Positions 32,487 through 42,666 of a stretch of 64,000 nucleotides of DNA are shown in pieces. The notes under the pieces were generated by a model. The model did no database searches, had not been told where the DNA came from, and worked only from the letters and a program-made list of their open reading frames with translations. Position numbers and translations under genes: made by a program. The stretch's first letter is position 1; every line of letters begins with the position of its first letter. The DNA is from Hymenochaete sp. R1 (taxonomy: Eukaryota; Basidiomycota; Agaricomycetes; Hymenochaetales; Hymenochaetaceae). The DNA lies in assembly GCA_019400425.1 (NCBI GenBank), contig JAFREE010000063.1, positions 1 through 64,000 of the forward strand, read 5' to 3'.

Positions 32487-33529
32487 ATTCAAGTTCGTTG
32501 ACAGAGTTCTTCGTGTTGAAGCTTAAGAGTGATGTTTTGCAGGGACTTACCAGCACGATCATCATCAGCTTTTATTTACGGTATATATACCTCTAGATTA
32601 GATGCGCTCAGACTACGGATCGCATGAATGTTGATGGGCTTCTAAGACAGGATATTCGGCCGACTGAGCAGAAAGAGGTGGTGTGGGTTTGTAAGGTGTT
32701 GAGTAACGAATTGATGGGGTATGTCTACGAAACGAAATGATATCATTATGGCGTACGGGCGCGAAGGAAGAAGGAGGATGACGAGGAGGGTGGGAGAATA
32801 TATTGTGCATTAGCGGCCGATCGGTACAAGCGAGCATCGCATAGACTCTCGAGCTCAGCAGGAACGACGAACAACCGCATAAAAGTGCGACATCGTGATG
32901 AAAGAACTTGCCAGTGCGTGAGTGCGCAATTGGAAAAATGAAACAACTTTCTAACTTTACTAAGCTAACATACACCACTCACCGCCCATCTTCGCATGAA
33001 TCGTAAGCAAACTTTGGAAGGATAAGTCCGCTACGGAGATTCGGCAAGTCGACGGACCCTCCTTGGTGGTCCAATCGATGAATGGGATGCGTAGAGATTG
33101 GTGGCGTCCGACTTTCATGGACTTACCTTTTCCGGCAACCCGGTGAATCCCGGCGTTTATTCAGATAACCGCTATCCATGATGATGACCATTGTAATTGG
33201 ATTGGAAATTTAGATATTGGACTGACCCGAAGTTCGTGGATCTGGGTTTAGACGCGCGGCCCGGTTGCCGACAGTCTCTTCCATAAACGCTGGGTGGCAT
33301 TGCGCGACGCGGAAAGCAAGTGATCGAGATTGTTACATGTATTTGCATTTCTGATGGTTACAGAAACACGCAGCATCAACAGCATTGCGGAACACATTCA
33401 CTGGCATGAAGTTAACGCCCGTCGAAGGCGACAAACCCGAATATTCTGGTGGCGGTTGCACCTCAGGCGATATGAATAAACGCACAACCAATCAAATATC
33501 GATGCACTGCAAACATTTTTTTATAGAAC
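32487..33529. other. intergenic DNA
   Basis: Holds the promoter side of MIF-like copy 2 (TATATATA near 32580) and the 3' flank of the dynactin gene. Short frames only, no recognisable protein. Confidence 0.5.
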
Positions 33530-35427
33530 TTAAAGCTCTGCAGGTGCTATTTCTTCCTTTGGGACGATGCTCCCTAAGTGTACAACGGTGTAGAACGAGA
33601 AGGTTTTCATTTCTGGCGTCGGTGCCGATTTGGCTGCTTTGCTTCGATCGCCTTCGAGTTCGTCCTGAGGTTCGTCCGCGCGGTAGGTGTAGGATACGAG
33701 CAAGTTGAACTGCATAAGGAATGGTCAAAGATAACGACCTGTTAGCTATGTTTCGAACGCGAGACAAAGGAAAAGTCGAGAGGTGTACCTTGATATCGCC
33801 TCGAGCTTCCCGTCCAATTACTACTTCCCCACCTACTATCGTCGTGTTCGCTTTCTTCTCCAATACACCTACCGTTTTTGTCTTCCCTCTTCCTTTCGTC
33901 GGACTTGCAGGCGGCCCGCCATGCACAGTCATCTCCTCCTCCCCGTCTAACCCAAACATCTCTTCATCATCCTCATACTCCCACGCTTCAGCGAATGGTG
34001 CGATCGAGAAAGAACTCGAAGGGAGCGAAATAGCAAAAGGAGGCCGACGGTGGGGAGCGTGAGAGGCAGCGGGTGTCGTGACTGGGTCGTCAAATACGTC
34101 AGTCTGAGCGGTGGCATTTTGTGTAAAAGGGACTTGATGGCGTTGGACAGCTAATCGTACTGCGATAGGATCATACAAAGGGTTCGTCAACGCGACGTGA
34201 AATGGGTACGTCTTCCCCGCAATCATCGTCGGAGCCTCATCTTGCTGTCCCTGCTGCGAAGACGCGGCACCACCAGCCGTACCCCGTCTTGTTGCCTGTT
34301 GTCCTTGCTGAGCCTGATTTTGGCCCGGAGCCGCGGAGGGTTGGATGAGCGCGATTTGGATCGCTGGGAGGTAGTTCGCGGCGACGAGTTTAATTTTGTA
34401 TCGGACTGACTGGGTCTTTTGCTCGGGTTTGATGAGGATGTGCCTACATGCACCGCAGCGCTTTGTGAGACGAGAGTGTAACGGAATGCGAATGGGTTTG
34501 AGATCACTGTGGATTGTGTTAGTGAGAGAGAGCATCAGAGAGTTTCAATAACAATGCTTACCGATCATACATGGAGTCTGCCCAGCTGCTCATCCACCGT
34601 TGTTCAAGCTTTGAGATGGTAGATGGATTATCCAAGTGACACATCGCATCTACGTCTCCATCCCCACCAGCTCCGAGCCCATTTGCCCCGCTCGCCTCCA
34701 ATCGTGCCCTATACGTCGGCATATCATCTTTGTTATTCGCGTTCTTCCCCTTCCCAGAACGATGTCTCCCGGGTGGATTGTACTTGCTTACACCTGGTAT
34801 CTCCCGTGCAAGTGCGCTCGACGCAGCAGCCATGGCGTTATGATGGTGAGAAGAGGGACCATGCGATTGAGACGCGCTCGGTGGGCCTTGCTGGGAGGCG
34901 GATAAGGACGAACGAAGGATCGGCTCAAAAAAATCCTTGAGACGTTCGAATTCTAAGAACTCTGGAGCTGAATCCTCCGTCCGTTGGAGTTGCTGGGCTA
35001 GCATTGTAGGCTTCTCGAAAGTGATTCCGACCTCGGCAGAGTCCCATCGACAATTGTTGCAGTAGAGTAGATAAGGTGGTTCGCCTGGAGTTGCAGATGT
35101 CGATGGAAGGTCAAGCTGGTCCTCTGGAGGGTCGGATGGTACGACCGAAAGGGTGTTCCGACAATGAGGGCAGAGGAAACAATTTCGAGCACATCTATTC
35201 CGTTCAGCTCGAACGCTGGCACTCGGCACTTCGAAGAGACAGTTCGGACAATAATAACCGCTGACTTCAATCGAAACACAGTGATTGCATCGGATGGCAT
35301 CACATTCTTCGCAGAAGAACAAGGTATGTAAAGGGTGATACGAGGCGGAGGATGAAGGTAGATGGGGGGCCGGAGGGAGAGGTGATGTAGACATGCATGG
35401 GCAATAGTAATTCACGGTCGCCAACAT
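33530..35427 (-). CDS. DCTN4: dynactin subunit p62 (DCTN4 family; 3 exons)
   Basis: Exons 35427..34562, 34506..33789 and 33709..33530 give 587 aa. The N-terminus holds the cysteine-rich zinc-binding module of dynactin p62: YYCPC, FFCEECDAIRCNHC, YYCPNCLFEVP, CARNCFLCPHC, and later YCNNCRWDS. The second exon has a further CGACRHILIKPEQK pair with SVRYKIKLVAANYLP, as in the family. P62 sits in the pointed-end complex of dynactin, the dynein activator. Between about 370 and 540 there are Gln/Ser/Gly-rich and acidic loops (EYEDDEEMFGLDGEEEM) of fungal type. The C-terminal FNLLVSYTYRADEP segment is a beta-sheet region. The start gives the expected MLATVNYYCPC N-terminus. Confidence 0.9.
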
Positions 35428-36064
35428 TTTATTCTGAGCTCACCCTGCTAACAGATCGAAAGTATCTGATACAGCTGCGTTGAATTTCACTAGCTGTTGC
35501 TGCTGTGCAGTATGTTGCGAGAGCCCGGGGTCGTGGATTGTGTACAAGAATGCTTCTAAGGTCGTTGGCTGCTGCCTTTCCCTTCCACTTTGGTCACATG
35601 TTCATTCAAGTTTTCAGCCACAGCTTAGGAAGTTGCGTTCTCTCGCTCTCTCTCTCCATTCATTCCGTATCACTTGGGATTTCTCTGTTTTACTCCCCCT
35701 TCTTCTCGCAGGTACTTTGCTTGCAAATGTTTCCATTATGCTACACCTTTGAAGGCTCGACCTGCACTCCCGTCCAGCCTCAACGCGTATTATGATCGTT
35801 GTGGACGAAGACGATAGTGAGGGTGATGCTCAAACGTCCGCTTCAGTTGTGTGTGAGTCATTGTGACGGTAAGAGGCTTGTCTATTGATTATGTTTAACC
35901 AGAAGACTCATACACGTAAAAATGCTACCACTTTGCCTTTAAGCCTGAGTATACCAACGCCATACCCTACTTTACTAATTTTATATAAGGCGTGCTGATG
36001 TGTGTCTACGATTGCATTTTGGAAACAACCCCCTCCTCCTTTTCTGGCCCGCACACTCACACCT
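35428..36064. other. intergenic, divergent promoters
   Basis: Upstream region of DCTN4 (-) and of the first helical-family gene (+). CT-rich on the + strand near 35640-35760. Contains a TATA element close to the family gene, listed separately. No additional gene. Confidence 0.5.
35982..35991 (+). promoter_or_regulatory. TATA-like core element TATATAAGGC
   Basis: The decamer lies 83 nt upstream of the ATG of helical-family member 1. The identical decamer occurs at 37125-37134 before member 2. Spacing fits a TATA box with a short leader. Confidence 0.55.
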
Positions 36065-36895
36065 ATGAGCAACAAACAGGGAAACAGAACGCCTCAAGCC
36101 AGCTCGGCCAGTGAACTCAAACGCGGGCCAGATAGGTCCTTACTGTATGAAGAGCTACACTCGCTTAAATCGACTCAGGAGGTGGAAGCTGGCTGGAGCA
36201 GAGTAGCAGAGAATGTCGAATCTGAAATCAAAAAGTTAAACCAGATACAGGACTTTGGCGGCAACTTTGACCTCAGTAAGGTATGTAGGATTTTACTCGC
36301 TAACCATCGTAATCTCCGTCCATATGCCCAAGAGCTTGCGAAACGCTCGTCGTCGTCGTCGCCGCCCGAGTCGAATGCTTCCCCGATCGTGACGCGTGGC
36401 GCGCTCGATCGGTTCTATTCCTACTATCAATTGGGATTCAAGAAAAATAATTGCATTTTAGAACTTTCCTACAAGTCCCTTCTCTCGAAGGGAGTTCCAA
36501 CTGATTATCGGGACCGCATTCCGGTTCAACGAGTGATTAACAGACGTGTCGATGAAGCCCGTTCATCAGTGCTCGACTATCTTGTCATGGAGCTAGACTA
36601 TTGGCTTGTTTTGCATGGCCATGGTCGAGTCTTTGGTAGTGTCGAAATTGTGAATAGTTGGATAAATGGAGAATCAGCGAAATCAGCTGCAATGGAATAC
36701 ATCAAAAATATGACAGGTCGAGTTGATTGCTCGGAGTACGGATACCAGACGGTACACCCAGACCTGCTCGATGACGACAAGAAGTTGGCGGATGCTGCTG
36801 CCGAGGGACAGACCGACCTTCGGACGGTGAATGCATTCGAGAACAGAGAGGTGATCAAGGAGCTGTTTCGTGATCGTAGAACAAAGTTAAATTGA
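36065..36895 (+). CDS. helical-family protein, member 1 (unknown function)
   Basis: Intronless, 276 aa from the ATG at 36065 (MSNKQGNRTP); the frame also stays open slightly upstream without an ATG. Family layout: variable hydrophilic N-terminus, then an INxLNxIxxF-type helix (KKLNQIQDFGGNFDL), a YSYYQLG..NNCILEL segment with a small-residue turn (LLSKGVPTDY), a helix before LDYWLVLHGHGRV, then a strongly conserved C-terminal block: MTGRVDCSEYGYQT, PDLLDDDKKLADAA and KELFRDRR. No signal peptide, membrane segment or known catalytic motif. I recognise no named family. The C-terminal third is almost identical at DNA level to member 3. Confidence 0.7.
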   Translation: MSNKQGNRTPQASSASELKRGPDRSLLYEELHSLKSTQEVEAGWSRVAENVESEIKKLNQIQDFGGNFDLSKVCRILLANHRNLRPYAQELAKRSSSSSPPESNASPIVTRGALDRFYSYYQLGFKKNNCILELSYKSLLSKGVPTDYRDRIPVQRVINRRVDEARSSVLDYLVMELDYWLVLHGHGRVFGSVEIVNSWINGESAKSAAMEYIKNMTGRVDCSEYGYQTVHPDLLDDDKKLADAAAEGQTDLRTVNAFENREVIKELFRDRRTKLN

Positions 36896-37124
36896 CTTCG
36901 ACCACTCCCGTCGAACTAGTAGAAAGGAAATATTGAGAATCCAGAAAATATTATAGATTTCTGTTGGCGGTACCGCCGCTTGCTGGCATTTCGTACGTGA
37001 CCCGAGGCATATTCAAACCACCGGGCAAAACTATTCAATGCATTCTAAACCGGAGGATGTGCAAAGGGCGTATTACTTTATTTTACCGGCGACCTAGCTT
37101 GGGCATGACTTTGCCACACCGAAT

Positions 37125-37134
37125 TATATAAGGC
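37125..37134 (+). promoter_or_regulatory. TATA-like core element TATATAAGGC
   Basis: Identical to the decamer before member 1 and 59 nt upstream of the ATG of member 2. Preceded by GAAT and followed by ATAGTG. Core-promoter role inferred from position and sequence. Confidence 0.55.
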
Positions 37135-37183
37135 ATAGTGTCAACAGCACGATTGCACTACAAAACCTTCTCTCTAACCCGCC

Positions 37184-37963
37184 ATGAGCAGCAATCCAAG
37201 AAACAAAAAACGTCCCGCCCAATCGGATGCTACGGATGCGGACGAGCGAAGGAGTGGTTCAGGCTCGACATTTTTGAGTGCACTCTCACGCAAAACTGAT
37301 GTAGAGCTCTTCGAAAACATAAAGGCAAAAGAAGAAGAAGCCTCGGCGGCGATAGAGGAGTTGAATGAGCTCTCGACCTTTGCTATTGACCTCAGCCTCA
37401 GCACCTTATCTGACTTGAAGATGCTTACTAGTGCTACTCGGTTTGCCTGCACCTACATCGAGGAGCTGACTAGGCGTGGTTGCGACAATACAGGTCAATT
37501 ATCTCGCCGACGTCACCTGATGGAGTATAACCAAGCAATCTGCCTCGCAGAACTTCATTGGCGACTCGTCAAAGCGAATGGTGTACCAAAAATCACCAGG
37601 ACCCTCGACACGAGGCGCAAAAGTGCACGGAAAGCTTTCAAAAACGGTCACTCAGCAGCAATCAATATATTAGAATCGGAGTTGTGCGTGTGGCTGGCGG
37701 AGAACAGCATTCAGGTTAGCGATAAAGCACAAATCGTGGAAGGCTGGCTGACAGCCAAGGATCCTGAGTTGGTCGCGAAGGATTTCATCACCGAGAAAAC
37801 AGGTCGGGTCCATCCAACTGACTACGTCTACCAAGTACTGCCGCCGGAGTTTGTGGAGGCAGATCTCCATTTGATGCAGGCGGCGAAGAAAGGAAAGGAT
37901 CGCCTTGCAGAGGTGGTCAGCATCAAGGGACGCAAGGAGTTTCTGGACCTCCTCCCGAATTGA
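37184..37963 (+). CDS. helical-family protein, member 2 (unknown function)
   Basis: Intronless, 259 aa. The N-terminus is basic (RNKKRPAQSD, possible nuclear signal), then SGSTFLSALSRKTDVELFENI, the ELNELSTFAIDLSL helix, ICLAELHWRLVKANGVPK, a helix leading to LCVWLAENSIQVSDKAQIVEGW, and a C-terminal block VAKDFITEKTGRVHPTDYVYQ through KKGKDRLAEV and KEFLDLLPN. It is the most diverged intact member: TDYVYQV replaces SEYGYQT and the LFRDRR end is replaced. Placement in the family rests on order and spacing of motifs. Confidence 0.7.
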   Translation: MSSNPRNKKRPAQSDATDADERRSGSGSTFLSALSRKTDVELFENIKAKEEEASAAIEELNELSTFAIDLSLSTLSDLKMLTSATRFACTYIEELTRRGCDNTGQLSRRRHLMEYNQAICLAELHWRLVKANGVPKITRTLDTRRKSARKAFKNGHSAAINILESELCVWLAENSIQVSDKAQIVEGWLTAKDPELVAKDFITEKTGRVHPTDYVYQVLPPEFVEADLHLMQAAKKGKDRLAEVVSIKGRKEFLDLLPN

Positions 37964-38649
37964 TACTAAGGCGACGCAGGAAATCATGAATAAGTCGACT
38001 GAGGGGGTAAGTCGTACTGGATGAATACCAGCAATTATTCATAGCTTTCCACCCTGTATGTAAACCCAGCCCGGATTCGTAACTCTTGGTCGTCTTTCTT
38101 CTGGGTTCTGCGCAGTTATACCGTTTTGCGCCTCTGGAAAATAAGAATTACCAGCTTTGAACTACAATAGCCACTGGTTCGCATCATATCCCGGATCCTT
38201 TAATAAGCGATCATATAGTTACCACGCACAGTTCACCTTTTAAGCAAATTAGACTTCACGGACCTGATAACTTATCCTTGTGTGGCACCATCCATCCGAG
38301 TCGAAGCAAAGCGATTGAACGAGGACTTACTTGTTTATTCTTGTTGATCGAACTTCCACATCTTCCTCCGGAACTGTTTTAGCAGAGCTGCTGACAGGTG
38401 CGCGTTAGTGACAGTATATAGAGCCTGAGTTTCAGGCCCATGATTCGAAAGCGCTATCTGCAACATTGCTAACTATACACTTTGAAACGTAAGTAGAGAA
38501 GAAAGAAAGAGGAAGGAGGGTTCTTGTCACTTTGCCTTCAAGCTTGTCAACGTCATCATAATTTTACCGAAGCACATAAAGGAGTGGACGACTGTGCCGT
38601 AGAGATTTCTCCCTGCCCACAATATTGCATCCAGGATACTTGGAACCCA
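37964..38649. other. intergenic with TATA-like element
   Basis: About 690 nt between members 2 and 3. A GTATATAGAG sequence near 38414-38423 could be the core promoter of member 3, giving an unusually long leader of about 200 nt. No separate gene is seen. Confidence 0.4.
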
Positions 38650-39477
38650 ATGAACAACACGTCAGGAAGTAACCAGCATCCAGCCTCCCACCCAGCTCCC
38701 GACGAGCGTGGGAGTGAACAGTCCTCGTGGTCTTCCTCATACACTCGCAATCTCTCGTCGAAATCTCAGAATGACCTCGAGAAAGATATCAACGACACGA
38801 TGGCGATCATCAAGCGCGAGATCAGCGAGCTCAATAAACTCGTGATTTTCGGCGATAAATTCAACCTTAACGGGGCAGCACAAAGGGTGACTGGTAACGA
38901 TCGGTTTCTCCGTGACTACATAAAGGAGTTAACTGAACGTCCCTCCACCAGCCCTCGCGACAAGCTAGAATTGGTTCATCTTTACTATCAGCAGGAGGTA
39001 GATAAACATATCTGTCTCTTGGAACTCAACTGGAGGTTCATCGCATCGAAAGGGTTCTCGATGGTGTCACTTCGCACGTCGAGGAGAAATATACAATCAC
39101 GTATTGATGGCGCACGAACGTCAGCCAAAGACATTGTCGCGAATCGCTTGGAGCACTGGCTTGAGTCGTACCACCACGGAAGAGCCTATGATAAATTTGA
39201 CATCGTAGATGGCTGGATGGAAGCCGAGTCGGCGAGGTCGGCCGCATTGGAGTTCATCAAAGACATGGCAGGTCGAGTTGATTGCTCGGAGTACGGATAC
39301 CAGACGGTATACCCAGACCTGCTCGATGACGACAAGAAGTTAGCGGATGCTGCAGCCGAGGGACAGACTGACCTTCGGAAGGTGAACGCAATCGAGAACC
39401 GAGAGGTTATGAAGGAATTGTTTCGTGACCGTAGAGCTAAGCCAAAATCAGACCAAATAGCTTCATCTACGCAATGA
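38650..39477 (+). CDS. helical-family protein, member 3 (unknown function)
   Basis: Intronless, 275 aa from the ATG at 38650; the open frame continues upstream without ATG to 38524. Motifs: NLSSKSQNDLEKDI, EISELNKLVIFGDKFNLN, FLRDYIKELTERPS, LYYQQEVDKHICLLELNWRF, ARTSAKDIVANRLEHWLESY, IVDGWMEAESARSAALEFI, then MAGRVDCSEYGYQTVYPDLL, KLADAAAEGQ and KELFRDRRAK. Closest to the inverted copy at 60261-61067 across the middle of the protein, but its C-terminal block is closest to member 1 at DNA level. Confidence 0.7.
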   Translation: MNNTSGSNQHPASHPAPDERGSEQSSWSSSYTRNLSSKSQNDLEKDINDTMAIIKREISELNKLVIFGDKFNLNGAAQRVTGNDRFLRDYIKELTERPSTSPRDKLELVHLYYQQEVDKHICLLELNWRFIASKGFSMVSLRTSRRNIQSRIDGARTSAKDIVANRLEHWLESYHHGRAYDKFDIVDGWMEAESARSAALEFIKDMAGRVDCSEYGYQTVYPDLLDDDKKLADAAAEGQTDLRKVNAIENREVMKELFRDRRAKPKSDQIASSTQ

Positions 39478-40103
39478 ATAGCTTGAGAGCACTATTTTAT
39501 CCATATACATATTTGTATAGCGGTAGCACCGATAGTGACGTCTGTGCGTGAACAGAGACAGACAGCAACAGAGACTCGGACAGAGATGATCGATATTTGG
39601 TGACTGCTATATCACAGAATGGGTCTATTCGTGATGCGTGTAAGAATTAAAAGCAGAGTTGAGCAGTTGACTGTATGAATCAGAGGGGACAGGTCAAGCA
39701 CGTAGCCAGCCTCCCCCGTATGGTTCGGGTCATTCGACTCATTGAGTAAGCTTATGTAATTTGACTTTTGAAGTAATTCCCACGACCGTATCAACCTATA
39801 AGTATTAGTAGAGACACTCACGCCGCTCAAACATCTTTATTCATCATCAAGAGCAATGCTACGACGGAGGCAAGAGTCCCAAAGGTGGTATAATCCAACG
39901 CGAGGGCTTCTTCCATCTTGTACCCTTACCCACTGCATTATGGATAGCCCACAGAGGACGTGTCACTGGTAACAGTACACGTCACTTTGCTCGCTAGCTA
40001 TCCGACTTTGCATTTGCGCCACTCGAGCTCAGATGCATATAAAACGTACAGACGAGTGGGCATTTTCCTCATAGAATCCCCTTATCTCGCGAACACCTCA
40101 CCT

Positions 40104-40943
40104 ATGACCAACGTTCCAATCAGTAACAAGTCAAAGCGCCCCGCCATGGACGCAGCTCCGGGCGAACCAGGGCCCAAGAGAGCCTCTACAGATCTTATAG
40201 AGAGAAAATCAGACAAGGACCTGGAGACGTTCTTTGACGAGCAGGTTGTGCAATTAAATTCCACAGTCAGTGGTATTGACGGCATTACAACGTTCAACGA
40301 TAACTTCAACTTCAGCAATACATCCAGGAGGTTGACTCAATACGCTAATCATATGCGAGTGTCTGGCAAGGCACTGGTAAAACGCAACTTGGGGAGTGCG
40401 GCTGCAGCCAAGTATTCTTACCTCTATAATCTTTACGATTTCAAGCAATCGAGTTGTCTGCTGGAACTTCGCTGCCGTTTCCTTGTAGCGAAGGGTATTC
40501 CTACAGAGAATACGAATATCACATCATTTCGAAGGGCGATCCAACGTCTAATGCAAGTATCTCGTAACGCGGGTCAAGCTCTCGGAGACGCAGCGTTGGA
40601 AATCTGGCTTACGGAGTGCGGAAAACTTCGGGACATCGACGAGGACGAACGTGTCGACATCGTGGGCGGCTGGATGACGGCGGAAACTCCTGAGACAGCT
40701 GCGGAAGCCGCTATGCAGTTCATCACAGAGAAGACGGGTCGATCTCAGCCTTCCAACGACGTGGGCGGTAAGCAGCCGCAGAGACTTGCGGAGGAGGACA
40801 ATCGCTTGATCGAATCGGTAAAGGAAGCAAAGCTTAGCCTTCAACAGTTGGATGATATTGAGAAGAGGAAGGAATTTGAACTTCTTCACAGGCGACATGG
40901 TGTCTCGTACAGGGATACAATGGGGGAAGCTTCTTCAGCTTGA
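40104..40943 (+). CDS. helical-family protein, member 4 (unknown function)
   Basis: Intronless, 279 aa from the ATG at 40104 (MTNVPISNKSKRPAMD); an upstream extension without ATG is disregarded. Basic N-terminus (SNKSKRP, GPKRAS), then ERKSDKDLETFF, GIDGITTFNDNFNFS, LYDFKQSSCLLELRCRFLVAKG, a helix to LEIWLTECGK, IVGGWMTAETPETAAEAAMQ, FITEKTGRSQPS and a diverged tail. A CATATAAAA element lies about 65 nt upstream. It shares the FITEKTGR variant with member 2, so members 2 and 4 form one subgroup and 1, 3 and the 60-kb copy another. Confidence 0.7.
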   Translation: MTNVPISNKSKRPAMDAAPGEPGPKRASTDLIERKSDKDLETFFDEQVVQLNSTVSGIDGITTFNDNFNFSNTSRRLTQYANHMRVSGKALVKRNLGSAAAAKYSYLYNLYDFKQSSCLLELRCRFLVAKGIPTENTNITSFRRAIQRLMQVSRNAGQALGDAALEIWLTECGKLRDIDEDERVDIVGGWMTAETPETAAEAAMQFITEKTGRSQPSNDVGGKQPQRLAEEDNRLIESVKEAKLSLQQLDDIEKRKEFELLHRRHGVSYRDTMGEASSA

Positions 40944-41093
40944 GTAGATAGTCCATCATGATTGTATCATCTTATCTCATCCTATTATGTATGTGCATGA
41001 CACTCACAATCGCTACTATCGCTCCTTTATTCATATGCTAAGCACTTGCTTTGCATTTTCTCTCAGCGACCCGTATTCCTAAATTCATCTCTC

Positions 41094-41883
41094 AGCCGCC
41101 CAGCTGACAATGTGAGTCCCTATGAAACGGTGCCACCGAGGCAGCTCCGGGCGGGTCAAAGAACAAGAGGCTCTGGAGATTTGCTCTTGGACAAAATCAA
41201 CGTGCGACTCCAAAGTGAGCCCCCTACCCGTAGCAAAGAACCGGATACCAAGGCTAGCATTCGACAAGGTAAACAAATTTCAGACTTTGGCGGCAATGTC
41301 GACTTTCGGTCCGCCAGTAACGAGGTCATAGCAATATCCAAGACTCATAGTTTCCGTATATACTTTGAGGACTGAGGCTCTGGCCTGTCGTCAACGAGAA
41401 TCAACTACAGACTTCTGGTCGTGAAGGGTGCCCCGCCAACTTCGGACGAGAAAAAAACGAGAGCTCCACCAGAGAGCGGTAAAGCGGCTTCTTGAAGCTG
41501 CTCGTACGTCAGCGTCGGCCTACCTGAGTTTGGTTCTGGACGACTGGCTTGCTCTGTGTGTACAGGACGGCCAAGACCATACCGCTAGTGAATCCACTTT
41601 TCTGGCTGCATGGGTGAAGCCCGATTGGACCGACTCGACGGCAAGGAAACTGATCGCAAAGATCACGGAAGGTCAAGATGCTCCGCTTGCGCATAGTGTT
41701 GTATTGAGCCTTGAAGATGTTGCGAAAGCGGATAACAAGGTGGTGGAGGCGGCTACAGAAGGAAAGGCTCGTCTTGAGGAGTGGAAAGAGTTGAACGATC
41801 GTGAAATGATTAAGAGTCTTCTCTTCAGCCGGGAAGCGCGTCTTGATGTCGCGTCTGTCTCAGTTATTGCATTGCGAGTCTAG
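41094..41883 (+). pseudogene. broken helical-family copy, member 5
   Basis: Family pieces occur in order but not in one frame: KQISDFGGNVDF (the FGGNFDL helix) ends at a stop near 41375; INYRLLVVKGAPPT (the LL-x-KG-x-P turn) is in another frame; ARTSASAYLSLVLDDWLALC and a C-terminal piece with AEG-like EGKARLEEWKELNDREM lie in a third, ending at 41883. The segment that should link the first two, including the YYQ..CLLEL stretch, is missing, so there is a deletion plus frameshifts. Confidence 0.65.
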
Positions 41884-42666
41884 CTGGTTAATAGTAGCTG
41901 AAGAGATATAACGATCCGATGCTTGCGAATAACAATATTGTTTGATTTAACGATACAAGTAGAACAGTAGGCGGGCTATACGCAAAGAGACGTCAGCATT
42001 CGCACAATGAGTTTAGCTTGTACCTCACCGTTCCAAAAGCAAATAAGGAAGGACCATTACAATCGTGTGCAGACGAGATCAGAACACCATAAGTAGCACT
42101 AGGTATCGTTATTGTTTCTTCATTGTACAAAGCTTGGCTTTGAATCAAGGTTGTGCAAGAAGACAAACTTTGAAGATAAGAGAAGGAAGGCCGCCAGTCG
42201 GGTCGACGGGTTGAAGGGTCGATAGAGGAAAACAGATTGAAGGATAGATCAAAACGAAAACGACACAAAACAAAAGGCAAGGTACGTACATACTGCGATA
42301 CTGCAAAGCTATCCAACATCTGACAATGCGACAGTCGACATTCGATTCTAGTACACAGACAAACATAGAGAAGAAACAAAGAACGAAAGCACCAGAAAAG
42401 TACCAGAAACACGAAGCGCGAACAAGATTTAACACAACAGTATAAGATTCCAACAAGTCAAAACCCGCTCCTTTTTATCCTCCACCGCTCCGTTTCCCCT
42501 TCTCTCCTTTTTCTCGCTCAGGCATATCCACTCTCCATACATCGAAATCGAACAGACATACCACTGCCATCGAACAGCAATCTGATAAACCCATTCTGGA
42601 TCCGAGAGGCAACCCATGCGTCACTGATTACTGACCCAACGCACGCCTATATCAAGTTCAGAGGTT
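41884..42666. other. intergenic, convergent flanks
   Basis: Between the broken family copy (+) and the karyopherin gene (-). Minus-strand frames at 41993-42456 are hydrophobic low-information translations with no start context or family match. Probably 3' UTR and spacer. Confidence 0.45.

Noticed and set aside
33492..34535. A 347-codon reading of the dynactin gene that continues past 33789
   Set aside because: It runs through a GTACAC..GCAG intron; the spliced version gives the conserved GDIK-FNLLVSYTYRADEP junction instead.
36002..36064. N-terminal extension of helical-family member 1 from 36002
   Set aside because: The first codon is GTG, the added residues do not match other members, and it lies only about 10 nt from the TATA-like element.
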